DNA from: an uncultured Chryseobacterium sp.
GTDB lineage: Bacteria > Bacteroidota > Bacteroidia > Flavobacteriales > Weeksellaceae
Assembly: GCA_913777465.1 (NCBI GenBank)
Contig: CAJYRQ010000041.1
Location: forward strand, 1 to 43,437
Reading direction: 5' to 3'
DNA length: 43,437 nt
Positions 1 through 8,580 of the stretch are shown here, in pieces; positions within the stretch are counted from its first letter, which is position 1, and the number at the start of each line of letters is the position of its first letter. Below the pieces are notes generated by a model. It ran no database searches. It was not told where the DNA came from and saw nothing but the letters and a program-made list of their open reading frames with translations. Position numbers and translations under genes: made by a program.

Positions 1-99
1 TAATAAAGGTTTAAATTGTATAATGTGTACGTTTTCAAGGATCAGAATAAATTTTCATTAAATGATAATTAAATATGCTTTAAAATATTTAATTTCAAT

Positions 100-107
100 T
101 ATATTTG
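100..107 (+). promoter_or_regulatory. Putative -7 promoter element for the surface protein gene
   Basis: The sequence TATATTTG matches the Bacteroidota -7 consensus TAnnTTTG. It lies 36 nt before the ATG at 144, leaving room for a short leader. No clean TTTG element is visible 17-23 nt upstream, so the call rests on the -7 box and its position. Confidence 0.5.
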
Positions 108-143
108 CACCCGTAAAATCAGGAACTCTTATAAACAGTAATT

Positions 144-1295
144 ATGAAAAACAGATTCATCCTAGGAATCAACCTTTCCATGATGTTTTTTGCGGGAAGT
201 ATAAGTGCCCAGCAAGGACGTGTAGGGATTAACACCACCTCTCCGAAAACAACCCTCGACGTTGCCGCGAAACTCGGCACAACCGATGCGGACGGTCTTC
301 AGGCGCCGCGCCTCACCAGAGCGGAACTTACCGCCAAAGGAAACAGCGTTTACGGAACGGACCATGCCGGAACAATTATCTACATCAGCGATATAGCTGG
401 CGGTGACGTAACTTCACAAAGGGTAAATATCAACGCTGCCGGGTATTATTTCTTCGACGGGACTCTTTGGCAAAAGGTAGGCGCAGGTAGCGATTTGTAT
501 AAGGATAACGGAACTCTGACTTCCAACCGAACCGTTTCCCAGGGAACGAATACCATGGCCTTTACGTCCTCAGCAACCAGCGGAACCAGCCATTTTACGG
601 TAGACAACAACACTTTGAATGTTGATGCTGCTAATCATCGGGTAGGAATCGGAACCAATAGCCCGGCTGCTAAACTGGATGTGAACAACGGAACCACTCC
701 GGGAGCAGTAAAAATTACGGACGGCACCCAGGGAGAAGGAAAAGTTTTAACCAGTGATGCGAACGGCGTAGGAACATGGAGAACCATGGCCTTTTCCAGC
801 AATGTGGAAGGGACCTGGCTGATTAATAATTCTCAGGCCGCTGCAAACAATTCAATTCCTGTGAATCGTTACAGTTCGGTAGCGAGGCTTTCACTACCTT
901 CGGCAGGAACGTATCTGGTCTTTCTGAATGCCGATTTCGGATTCAACAATACCGTATCCATTCCTGCGCAGGTGGAATATCTTATCACACGTGGCGCCAT
1001 CAACAATGAGGTTGACCTTTCGAATGCCGTGGGAGCCATACCGGGTACGTGGAACAGCTTATACAATTCTGTAACTTCCGGAATGGGCGGTTTTACCATT
1101 AATAATACGTTTTTTATCGTGACAACTGGTCCGCAGGATATTTTTGTTACCATCAAGCCGATTCCCGGACAGCCTGCCAACAACGGAACGATTGCTACAA
1201 AACTTCAGCGATGGGGCGGCACGGCAGAAAATACACCCTACCAGGGAATTCCCGGCGGACTGGCGATTGACCGTTTCGTAGCGTATAAATTCTAG
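144..1295 (+). CDS. Secreted cell-surface protein with GINT/GIGTNSP motifs, function unknown
   Basis: A 383-residue protein with an N-terminal signal peptide that probably ends near SISAQ (residues 19-23). Two related motifs, VGINTTSPKTTLDV (residues 27-40) and VGIGTNSPAAKLDV (167-180), resemble short repeats common in flavobacterial surface proteins and in tail-fibre-like proteins, where they usually precede beta-rich modules. The segment DGLQAPRLTRAEL (50-62) also recurs in that group. The last 160 residues are rich in Ser, Thr, Asn and Gly and alternate hydrophobic residues, which suggests a beta-sandwich. No enzyme motif, membrane anchor or evident type IX sorting domain is seen. The start is supported by the signal peptide and the upstream -7 element. 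It is monocistronic. A structural or adhesive role is inference only. Confidence 0.75.
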   Translation: MKNRFILGINLSMMFFAGSISAQQGRVGINTTSPKTTLDVAAKLGTTDADGLQAPRLTRAELTAKGNSVYGTDHAGTIIYISDIAGGDVTSQRVNINAAGYYFFDGTLWQKVGAGSDLYKDNGTLTSNRTVSQGTNTMAFTSSATSGTSHFTVDNNTLNVDAANHRVGIGTNSPAAKLDVNNGTTPGAVKITDGTQGEGKVLTSDANGVGTWRTMAFSSNVEGTWLINNSQAAANNSIPVNRYSSVARLSLPSAGTYLVFLNADFGFNNTVSIPAQVEYLITRGAINNEVDLSNAVGAIPGTWNSLYNSVTSGMGGFTINNTFFIVTTGPQDIFVTIKPIPGQPANNGTIATKLQRWGGTAENTPYQGIPGGLAIDRFVAYKF

Positions 1296-1692
1296 ATTTA
1301 TTAACTGAATTTTGCTTTTCAAGTGAATGGCTAATTTTATACTGCTGTTAATGTTGGAAAACGTGATGGCGCAAAAGGTTCTTAAAATGAACTGCGTGGA
1401 AAATGCGCAGGATTTTCTCTCTGATAAAATTAAGTGCTGCTTATTGATTTAAGAAATCATAAGTTTGAAGTAAATTCCCTTAATGATAATTTTGCTCCGG
1501 TTTAACAGGTAGTTATTAAATAATTAATCATAAAAAAAGTTTATTGAACCCGTTTCAATAAACTTTTTTATTTAGAAATTCTTCCTTCAATCAGCAAACA
1601 GTGTTTGTCGAGAAAATGCAATGGTTGGAAGGTAAGTTCTTGTAAAGTTTTTACATCTTAGCTTTCATACACCGATCTTCCGGCTTTTCAGT
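1296..1692. other. Gene-poor interval with short coding remnants
   Basis: This interval separates two convergent genes. It holds a 41-codon reading frame at 1327-1452 (plus) that begins like a signal peptide (MANFILLLMLENVMAQ) but ends soon after. A 29-codon open stretch with no start codon lies at about 1576-1662 (minus), and the strong hairpin at 1533-1569 sits between them. Nothing here is convincing as a working gene. The two stretches look more like decayed ends of former genes than new small proteins. Confidence 0.4.
1533..1569. terminator. Bidirectional rho-independent terminator
   Basis: A perfect 16-bp stem (1533-1548 with 1554-1569) encloses a 5-nt loop. The stem ends in A-tracts on one side and T-tracts on the other, so it can act in both directions between the convergent surface-protein and M28 genes. 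Confidence 0.85.
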
Positions 1693-3045
1693 TTACCAAT
1701 TTCTGTCGATCATATAAATGATCTGGGTTAAAGTACCGGCACCCATCAAAAGCTCCCTCCGGTTTACCTTTTCAAAAGTATCCTCTTCCGTGTGGTGGAT
1801 ATCGAAGTACCGCTGTGAATCTGGAACAAGCTCCGCCGTCGGAATGCCCATGTCGTGAAGCGGATACAAATCGGTACCGGAAAATGTGCCGGTAAAGTCG
1901 TACACCCCATAAGGCAGGAACAATCCTGCCCAGCCCCGGATCTGCTTTCTTCTGGTGTCGTCCATATCCAGAGAAATTCCCCTCGGGCTGAATCCTCCGG
2001 CATCGGTTTCAATGGCAAACAGGTGCTTTTCACTGTTTTCCTTTGCCGTTTTGGCATATTGGATGCCGCCTTTTACCCCGTTTTCCTCGTTTGCGAAACA
2101 AACCACCCGTATGTTATGGTTATTTGGAATTCCTAACTTTTTAAATGTCCGTAGAACTTCAATGCTCTGAACGATTCCGGCGCCGTCGTCGTGCGCTCCT
2201 TCGCCGACATCCCACGAATCCAGGTGACCGCCCACAACAATGACCTGACTGTCCTTTTTACCCGTAATTTCACCGATAATCGAATAGGAAAGCTTTTCCC
2301 CTTTCATACCGCAGTTGGAGTTGAGTTTTGCAGTTACCTTTCCGGATTTTAAAAGTCGGGCCAGCTCATCGGCAGTGGTGCTTCCGATGGCAACCGCAGG
2401 AATTTTCTGATCGCCGGTGTACCGCATCGCACCGGTGTGCGGAACATCATCAAAAGCAGAGGAAAGCGAACGGATGATGGCAAATTTACCGCCTTTTTTC
2501 GCCGTTAACGAAGCTGCCGTCGTCCTGTATTTCGAAGCATCACTGTACCCTTTGAAAGTTTCCACAAAGGATTGGCTGAAAGGGTAGTTGAAAAAGACAA
2601 TTTTATCTTTCACCTGCTCCGGTGTAAGCTGGTCGTATTCCTGTATTGAGCGTACCATAATGATTTCACCGGAAACATCTTTTCCACCGGTTCCTTCGGA
2701 GTTTCCCAATGAAAGCATTTTCAGGCTTGTCCATTTTCCAGCGGTTTTAATCTGCAAAGACTCTTTTCCTCTTACCCAGACCGGAACCATCACTTCCTGC
2801 AGCCACACTTTATCAGCTCCTGCATCGCGGAGTTTCTGCGCGGCCCATTGTACGGATTTTTCATAAGCTTCCGAACCGCTGAGACGGTGACCGATGTTCT
2901 TGGTGAGATCCCGCAATTCGGTATAAGCTTTTCCGTTATTCAGTATTTCCGTAGAAATTCTGGCGAACTGTACCGAGTCTTCTTTGATCTGGCTGTAAGC
3001 GGTTACACCGGCTAAAAGCAGGGCCATGCTTATTATCTTCTTCAT
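1693..3045 (-). CDS. Secreted M28 family zinc aminopeptidase/carboxypeptidase
   Basis: A 450-residue protein with a cleavable signal peptide (about residues 1-18). The M28 catalytic core is intact. By alignment to M28 enzymes the dizinc ligands are H274 (GGHLDSWD), D286 (AHDDGAG), E321 (NEENG), D348 (ETDAGG) and H418 (HHTEED), with E320 as general base. Residues of about 110-235 form the inserted protease-associated-like region typical of PSMA/plasma-glutamate-carboxypeptidase-like members. It should act on peptides in the periplasm or outside the cell, probably for peptide scavenging. It is the last gene of a minus-strand run, 11 nt downstream of a small membrane-protein gene. A diverged paralog lies two genes upstream. 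Substrate specificity cannot be read from the sequence. Confidence 0.92.
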   Translation of the reverse strand: MKKIISMALLLAGVTAYSQIKEDSVQFARISTEILNNGKAYTELRDLTKNIGHRLSGSEAYEKSVQWAAQKLRDAGADKVWLQEVMVPVWVRGKESLQIKTAGKWTSLKMLSLGNSEGTGGKDVSGEIIMVRSIQEYDQLTPEQVKDKIVFFNYPFSQSFVETFKGYSDASKYRTTAASLTAKKGGKFAIIRSLSSAFDDVPHTGAMRYTGDQKIPAVAIGSTTADELARLLKSGKVTAKLNSNCGMKGEKLSYSIIGEITGKKDSQVIVVGGHLDSWDVGEGAHDDGAGIVQSIEVLRTFKKLGIPNNHNIRVVCFANEENGVKGGIQYAKTAKENSEKHLFAIETDAGGFSPRGISLDMDDTRRKQIRGWAGLFLPYGVYDFTGTFSGTDLYPLHDMGIPTAELVPDSQRYFDIHHTEEDTFEKVNRRELLMGAGTLTQIIYMIDRNW

Positions 3046-3056
3046 GATCCTTTTGT

Positions 3057-3521
3057 TTAATATTTAATTTCCATCTCTAGTTGTCTGCCTTCGGTTTCCG
3101 CCTTTTTATCCATGGAAGTACCAACGGCGATCCCGATGCCCATCCCGATCGGAAGTCCGATTCCGATGAGTCCCATATTTCCGAGTAAAAGTCCGAAAAA
3201 GACCCCCAGCGGAAGCCCGAATGCGGACAGCCCTAAAGCCAGCCAACGGTTCCGGTAATGGTTTTTCGGAACCAGCTTTTCTTCCTTTTCAAGAAGCGTA
3301 AGGATGAATGTCTGCTTTACTTTTAATAAATTCTGTAAGGATTTGTCCCTTAAAGAAGTAGCATTGATGGCTTCAACTTCCTGATTAATGGTTTCTGCAG
3401 TCTTGGCAGATATTTTTTTGTCTCCGAGACTGCCAAGCAAGGTCTGCCATTGCTGATACAGCCTGTTGGTTTTATGTTCCGTTAAAAGTTCAGGTTTCAG
3501 ATATAGTTTGAGGATTTCCAT
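3057..3521 (-). CDS. Small membrane protein with glycine-rich hairpin, unknown function
   Basis: A 154-residue protein that I do not recognise as a named family. Residues 1-85 are charged and helical with no signal peptide. After a basic stretch (KNHYRNRW) come two hydrophobic, glycine-rich segments (about 92-112 and 115-135) containing GxxxG-like repeats, then a short charged tail. The arrangement is a soluble N-terminal domain followed by a membrane hairpin, reminiscent of glycine-zipper proteins. It lies between two M28 peptidase genes on the same strand, 11 nt before the downstream one and 73 nt after the upstream one, so co-transcription is likely. A role in peptidase folding or membrane association is possible but not shown. 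Confidence 0.7.
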   Translation of the reverse strand: MEILKLYLKPELLTEHKTNRLYQQWQTLLGSLGDKKISAKTAETINQEVEAINATSLRDKSLQNLLKVKQTFILTLLEKEEKLVPKNHYRNRWLALGLSAFGLPLGVFFGLLLGNMGLIGIGLPIGMGIGIAVGTSMDKKAETEGRQLEMEIKY

Positions 3522-3594
3522 TAAGTTTTTTATTAAAGCAATCTGCCTTTATTTTCAGACGCAAAGTTTTTATCTTTCCGTTTTATAAGTTTCC

Positions 3595-5001
3595 TTACCA
3601 GTTTTTATCAATCATAAAAATCATCTGTGTCATTGCTACCGCCCCTAAAAGAAGTTCTCTTTTATTCACTTTGTCGAAGGTGTCCTGCTCGGAGTGGTGG
3701 TAATCGAAATACCGCTGGGTATCAACAACCAATTCAGCTAAAGGAATATCCAGCTTTTTCAGCGGCGAAATATCCTGGATCGCATCAGTCTGGTCGAAAT
3801 CATAGACGCCGTACGGAAGGAAATAATTTTTCCATTCGAAGATCAGCTTTCTCCTTTGCGGCGGCATATCCAGGGAAAAGCCTCTTGGCGAATAGCCTCC
3901 GGCGTCAGTTCCCAAAGCGAAAACGTGCTTCTCCTCCTTCTTTTTAACGTAGGCAGCATACATTTCCCGTCCCTGTCCGCCGTTTTCACTGTTGGCATAA
4001 AATACCACCCGGATCGTATGGTTGTTTTCAATGCCCATGGCTTTAAAAGTCCTCAATACTTCCATACATTGGGCGACTCCCGTACCGTCATCGATGGCAC
4101 CTTCCCCGAAATCCCAGGAATCCAGCTGTGCTCCCAGAACGATCACTTTGGAATCTTTCTTTCCCTGAATCTCAGCAATGATATTCGGGTTGGTGGTATC
4201 GCCTTTGGATTGGGCGGTCATATTCAGTTTGGCGGTAACTTTCTGGCTTTTCAAAAGTTTTTCAAGCTCGTCCGCCGACTTTACGCCGATGGATAATGCC
4301 GGAATCCTTACTTTATCGTCCGGTTCGTAATACACCATTTTAGCATGAGGCGTGTCATCCGAAGCTGTGGTTAAAGACCGTATAATTAAAGCTTTAGCCC
4401 CGGTCTTGGCAATCACGGAAGCGGAAATCAGTTTTGATTTGGCAGTCAGAAGATAGGAATCGCTGGTGTTGATGATCTTCGGATCCATCGGAAGGTTGAC
4501 AAAAACAATTTTGCCTTTCAGCTGTCCCACCGACATTGCATTCAGTTCGGAGGTTGAACCGATCATTACGATTTCTCCCGTAAGGTCCTTTCCGTCCGTC
4601 CCTTCGGAGTTCCCGAACGAAAGCATTCTGATATTTTTCCAGTCACCGTTTCCGGCCCTGATCTGCAGGGATTCTCTACCCCTGATCCATACCGGGGCTT
4701 TGGCGTCCATTTTCCAGATCATATCAATCCCCATTTCCTTCAGCTTCTTTTCCGCCCATTCCACGGCTTTCAGGTATCCGGGGGTTCCGCTGAAACGGGG
4801 ACCGATGCCTTTGGTAAGCTGTCCCAGGTTTTCATAAGCCGTTCCGTTGGTCATAATCTCGTCGGAGATCTTTTTAAACTCGTCATGGTAGTTTAATTTA
4901 ACGGCCGTTGAGGATTTCTTTGCCGGTCTTTTGAAGGGCTTTTTCTGAGAAAATAAAAATCCACCCAAAAAGAGTGGAATGATAATGAATGCTTTTTTCA
5001 T
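3595..5001 (-). CDS. M28 peptidase-like secreted protein, probable pseudoenzyme
   Basis: A 468-residue paralog of the downstream M28 peptidase, colinear along its whole length including the signal peptide (MKKAFIIIPLFLGGFLFSQ), the inserted central region and the C-terminus. Key residues differ. The first zinc ligand His is Gln292 (GAQLDSWD instead of GGHLDSWD), and the general-base Glu is Ser338 (ANSENG instead of ANEENG). D304, E339, D366 and H436 remain. From the known M28 mechanism, losing one metal ligand and the base should abolish or strongly change catalysis. The fold appears intact and the frame is open, so selection for a non-catalytic role such as peptide binding or partnership with the active paralog is plausible. 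A basic, Lys-rich stretch follows the signal peptide (residues 20-35). Confidence 0.88.
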   Translation of the reverse strand: MKKAFIIIPLFLGGFLFSQKKPFKRPAKKSSTAVKLNYHDEFKKISDEIMTNGTAYENLGQLTKGIGPRFSGTPGYLKAVEWAEKKLKEMGIDMIWKMDAKAPVWIRGRESLQIRAGNGDWKNIRMLSFGNSEGTDGKDLTGEIVMIGSTSELNAMSVGQLKGKIVFVNLPMDPKIINTSDSYLLTAKSKLISASVIAKTGAKALIIRSLTTASDDTPHAKMVYYEPDDKVRIPALSIGVKSADELEKLLKSQKVTAKLNMTAQSKGDTTNPNIIAEIQGKKDSKVIVLGAQLDSWDFGEGAIDDGTGVAQCMEVLRTFKAMGIENNHTIRVVFYANSENGGQGREMYAAYVKKKEEKHVFALGTDAGGYSPRGFSLDMPPQRRKLIFEWKNYFLPYGVYDFDQTDAIQDISPLKKLDIPLAELVVDTQRYFDYHHSEQDTFDKVNKRELLLGAVAMTQMIFMIDKNW

Positions 5002-5055
5002 TTTTACTGACCTTTCTTTTTCCGTTGCTAAAAGTAAGGAAAAATTGGTAATAGT

Positions 5056-6300
5056 TTATTGTTTCATGTCGTACATCAGCAGAGCGGTTACCAACTTAGG
5101 TTCAATGAAGGTACATTTCGGCGGCATGCTGAGTTTCAGATCTGAAATTCGGATCATATCGTTGAAACTCACCGGGTAAAGTCCAAATCCGGCTTTTCCT
5201 TCACCGTTGTCCACTTTCTCTTTCAATTCGTTAATGCCTTCAATGTTGGAAGTTCCTTTTACATAGGAAATCTTCTCGGAACTGTCCGGATCTTCAATTT
5301 TTAAAATATCTTTAAAAATATATTTATCCAGAAGATGGTGATCCAGATTGTCCAGCGACATTTCCTGGGAACGAAGGTCATGCTTTACGTGAAGGGAATA
5401 AAATTTACCGTCCATATACATCGAAATGTGGAATTTTTGGGAAGGATAATATGCCGTTTCTCCCTTTTCGTGGATCAGGAAATATTTTTCCAGTTCCTTT
5501 AAAAACTCTTCGTTCGATAATCCGTTGATGTCGGATACGATCCGGTTGTAATCGTGGATTTTGATGGATTGGTTGGAGACAATGAAGCTGTAGACGAAAT
5601 TGTACAGTTCCGTTCCGTTATGCCTCTTGTTTTTGTTCTTCTGATGTTTCGCATTCAAAGCGGTAGAACCGATCCTGTGGTGGCCATCCGCAATGTAGAA
5701 TGCATCGATCTGGTCGATGACTTCCTTAAACTGCTGAAGCTTCAGGCGGTTGTCTATCCTCCAGATTTTATGCCGGATGCCTTTGGTATCTACATGGTTG
5801 AAAATCGGAACGTTTTTCTCCTCATGGTTCATCAGCAATTCGATCTTGGAATTGGCAGGATAGGTCAGCAATACCGGTTCTGCCTGAAGGTTCACCTTTT
5901 CCAGGTAATGCGCCAGCTTTTCCTTTTTCTGAGGAATGGTACTTTCGTGCCGTTTGATTTTGCCGTTCCAGAAATCCTCGATGCTCGCCAGCCCCAGAAG
6001 CCCTCTGAAAACCTGTTTGTTGGGATAAATCTGCTCATAAAGATAGTAGGAAGAATTGTCCTGAACGAGTTTTTTCTCTTCCATCAGTTCTTCAAATGTC
6101 GACCGGATCTTTCTTAAATTTCGGTCGATGTCTTTGGATTTGCTTACGACATATGGTTTGATCATATGGATGTAAGTATCTTCTACCTGAGCTTTTTCCG
6201 CTATCTCTTCCTGGGTGAAGTTATCCAGAGGGTGGGTAGGGAAGGTGCTCTCATAGTCTTTATGAGGTCTTATTCCACGAAAAGGTTTAAAAATAGGCAT
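5056..6300 (-). CDS. DUF1015 family protein
   Basis: A 414-residue cytoplasmic protein. The N-terminus MPIFKPFRGIRPHKDYES and the internal ADGHHRIGS segment (about residues 204-212) match the DUF1015 family, which contains a conserved ParB/sulfiredoxin-like DGHHR motif. A few relatives have been linked to serine kinase (SerK) activity, which makes DGHHR a possible nucleotide-binding site; activity here is unproven. The gene starts 3 nt after the serA-like gene ends, and serC lies further upstream on the same strand. This linkage to serine synthesis is common in flavobacteria and supports a serine-related role. It has no signal peptide or membrane segment. Confidence 0.88.
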   Translation of the reverse strand: MPIFKPFRGIRPHKDYESTFPTHPLDNFTQEEIAEKAQVEDTYIHMIKPYVVSKSKDIDRNLRKIRSTFEELMEEKKLVQDNSSYYLYEQIYPNKQVFRGLLGLASIEDFWNGKIKRHESTIPQKKEKLAHYLEKVNLQAEPVLLTYPANSKIELLMNHEEKNVPIFNHVDTKGIRHKIWRIDNRLKLQQFKEVIDQIDAFYIADGHHRIGSTALNAKHQKNKNKRHNGTELYNFVYSFIVSNQSIKIHDYNRIVSDINGLSNEEFLKELEKYFLIHEKGETAYYPSQKFHISMYMDGKFYSLHVKHDLRSQEMSLDNLDHHLLDKYIFKDILKIEDPDSSEKISYVKGTSNIEGINELKEKVDNGEGKAGFGLYPVSFNDMIRISDLKLSMPPKCTFIEPKLVTALLMYDMKQ

Positions 6301-6303
6301 ATT

Positions 6304-7266
6304 TTATTTTATAGTTTCTTTAATCTTAATAATTTGTTCCGCAAGTTCGAGTCCGATTTTTTCTTGGGCGTCCACCGTGTTTCCCCCGATGTGCGGAGAC
6401 AGCGAAAGGGCCGGATTCATCAGCAGCAGAACTTCCGGGCTCGGTTCTTTTTCAAAAACATCCAGCGCGGCACCCGCTACTTTTTCAGATTCGATAAAAT
6501 CAATCAGGGCGACTTCGTTCAATACCCCGCCTCTTGCCGTATTGACGATATAAACGCCGTCTTTCATTTTTTCAAACTGAGGCGCGTCTATAATGTATTC
6601 GTTGGTTTTCGGCGTGTTGATGCTGATGAAATCGGCATCTTTAAGAAATGCATCCATATCGTTGGTGGAAGTGATCTCAAAATTCAGCGACTGGCCGTCG
6701 AAGAATTCCAGGGTGAGGGTCTTTGTCTTTGGCTTCCGGGTAAGGACCTTTACTTTCATCCCTAAGGAAATCCCTATTTTCAGTACTTCCTGGCCAATGC
6801 TTCCGAAGCCGATAACGCCGAGCGTCTTGCCCGAAAGTTCATACGCATTGGCAAACGACTTCTTCATGGCATTGAAGTGTGTTTCTCCTTCCAGCGGCAT
6901 CAGCCGGTTGGATTCATGAAGGAACCTGGCCAGTGAAAAGAAATGCCCGAATACCAGTTCTGCTACCGATTTAGAAGAAGCCGTCGGTGTATTGATGACG
7001 TACTTTCCTTTTTCAATCGCATATTCAACGTCGATATTGTCCATCCCGATTCCGCCTCTTCCGATAATTTTCAGGTTAGGGCATGCGTCGATAAGATCTT
7101 CCCTTACTTTTGTGGCACTTCTTACCAGCAGGACGTCTACGTTGTTTTCATTGATGAAATCGATAACGTGGTCCTGGGCAACCCTGTTGTCCAACACCTC
7201 GATCCCCGCATCTTTCAATGCCTGTTCACCCGCTTTTGAAATTCCGTCGTTAGCTAAAACCCTCAT
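6304..7266 (-). CDS. serA: D-3-phosphoglycerate dehydrogenase-type 2-hydroxyacid dehydrogenase
   Basis: A 320-residue NAD-dependent D-isomer 2-hydroxyacid dehydrogenase. It has the Rossmann motif GVIGFGSIG (about residues 149-157), the catalytic Arg in VNTARGG, and the catalytic His in SPHIGGNT. The substrate-domain segment GRGGIGMDNID is typical of phosphoglycerate dehydrogenases. It is the short form without a C-terminal ACT domain, so serine feedback through ACT is absent. The predicted reaction is 3-phosphoglycerate to 3-phosphohydroxypyruvate, the first step of serine synthesis. The neighbour serC encodes the next step, and the DUF1015 gene follows after 3 nt. Another 2-hydroxyacid substrate is possible, but gene context favours serA. 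Confidence 0.88.
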   Translation of the reverse strand: MRVLANDGISKAGEQALKDAGIEVLDNRVAQDHVIDFINENNVDVLLVRSATKVREDLIDACPNLKIIGRGGIGMDNIDVEYAIEKGKYVINTPTASSKSVAELVFGHFFSLARFLHESNRLMPLEGETHFNAMKKSFANAYELSGKTLGVIGFGSIGQEVLKIGISLGMKVKVLTRKPKTKTLTLEFFDGQSLNFEITSTNDMDAFLKDADFISINTPKTNEYIIDAPQFEKMKDGVYIVNTARGGVLNEVALIDFIESEKVAGAALDVFEKEPSPEVLLLMNPALSLSPHIGGNTVDAQEKIGLELAEQIIKIKETIK

Positions 7267-7388
7267 GTTTTTATATTCTTTTAATTATTTAAATAAGTAT
7301 TTATCAAATAATTTAACAGTGGCGCAAATTAAGAAAATTTAAAATAACACCTGATATTATTTAAATAATTGAATTTCAAATTTTTATA

Positions 7389-8453
7389 TTAGTTCATGGA
7401 TTTCATGACGTCCACCAGTACCTGCACGCTTTCGATCGGCATGGCGTTGTACAAACTTGCCCTGTACCCGCCTAAGCTTCTGTGCCCGTTCAGCCCGCTG
7501 ATTCCGGCTGCTTTCCATGCAGCATCAAAGGCTTCTTTTTTGCTTTCGTCGGTAATCTTGAAGGATACGTTCATCAGGGAACGGTCTTCTTTTACACAGA
7601 ACGTTTCAAACAGCGGATTGCTGTCGATTTCGTCGTACAGAAGTTTTGCTTTGGCCTCGTTTCTGGCTTCCGCTGCTGCAATCCCGCCGTTGTTTTCCAG
7701 ATACTGTAAAGTAAGCAATGAAGCGTACACCGGGAATACCGGCGGCGTATTGTACATGGATTCTTTGGCAATGTGCTGCGAATAATCCAGGATAGAGAAC
7801 ATATTTTCCCTTCCCGTTTTTCCTAGAATTTCTTTTTTGATTACCACCAAAGTTACTCCGGCAGGCCCCATGTTTTTCTGAGCTCCGGCATAGATCAGAT
7901 CAAATTTGGAGAAATCCAGCTGTCTTGAGAAAATATCGGAACTCATATCACAAACCATCAGGGTGTCCACTTCCGGGAAAGATTTCATCTGGGTTCCGTA
8001 AATCGTATTGTTGGAAGTGCAGTGGAAATAATCGTATTCCGCACCTACGGTATAATCTTTAGGAATGAATGAGTAGTTTTCTTCTTTGGAAGAACCCACC
8101 ACATCTACCATTCCTACTTTTTTACCTTCTTTAATTGCACCTGCCGCCCAAGTTCCCGTGTCCAGGTAAGCTGCTTTTCCTCCTGTCTTCATCAGGTTGT
8201 AAGGAACCATCGCAAACTGCAGGCTGGCACCTCCGCCCAGGTATAAAACTTCATAATCATCACCCAGGTTCATCAGTCTTTTTACAATGGCGCGCGCTTC
8301 ATCCATTACCGCTACGAAATCCTTGCTCCGGTGCGAAATTTCAAGAAGGGAAAGACCGATTCCGTTGAAATCCAGAATTGCCTGTGCCGATTTTTCGAAA
8401 ACTTCCTGAGGTAAGATGCATGGTCCTGCGCTGAAGTTGTGCTTTTTGCTCAT
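7389..8453 (-). CDS. serC: Phosphoserine aminotransferase
   Basis: A 354-residue class V PLP enzyme. It shows the SerC N-terminus HNFSAGPCILP, the phosphate/PLP-binding GGGAS (residues 73-77) and the PLP lysine K193 in YAGAQKNMGPAG. Length matches the family (about 350-360). It converts 3-phosphohydroxypyruvate and glutamate to phosphoserine and 2-oxoglutarate in the cytoplasm. It is the first gene of the serC - serA - DUF1015 run, with 122 nt before serA. The ferredoxin gene upstream is separated by a strong terminator, so serC probably has its own promoter. Confidence 0.96.
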   Translation of the reverse strand: MSKKHNFSAGPCILPQEVFEKSAQAILDFNGIGLSLLEISHRSKDFVAVMDEARAIVKRLMNLGDDYEVLYLGGGASLQFAMVPYNLMKTGGKAAYLDTGTWAAGAIKEGKKVGMVDVVGSSKEENYSFIPKDYTVGAEYDYFHCTSNNTIYGTQMKSFPEVDTLMVCDMSSDIFSRQLDFSKFDLIYAGAQKNMGPAGVTLVVIKKEILGKTGRENMFSILDYSQHIAKESMYNTPPVFPVYASLLTLQYLENNGGIAAAEARNEAKAKLLYDEIDSNPLFETFCVKEDRSLMNVSFKITDESKKEAFDAAWKAAGISGLNGHRSLGGYRASLYNAMPIESVQVLVDVMKSMN

Positions 8454-8539
8454 ATTATTTATTTTTTTGGATTTTTCTGTAAGGTTTCCCTTACCGTTTC
8501 ATTTATAGTTTCTTATCAGATTCAGGTTTTTGATATATA

Positions 8540-8580
8540 AAAAAACCGTCTCATAATGGATGAGACGGCAGTTTTTTATT
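8540..8580 (-). terminator. Terminator of the ferredoxin gene
   Basis: A perfect 9-bp stem (CCGTCTCAT at 8546-8554, ATGAGACGG at 8560-8568) with a 5-nt loop is flanked by A-rich and T-rich tracts. It abuts the stop codon of the minus-strand ferredoxin gene (8576-8578) and isolates it from serC. Confidence 0.85.

Noticed and set aside
5554-6117. A 187-codon plus-strand frame opposite the DUF1015 gene
   Set aside because: It is antisense to a conserved protein with a clear DGHHR motif; no signal, motif or promoter supports it.
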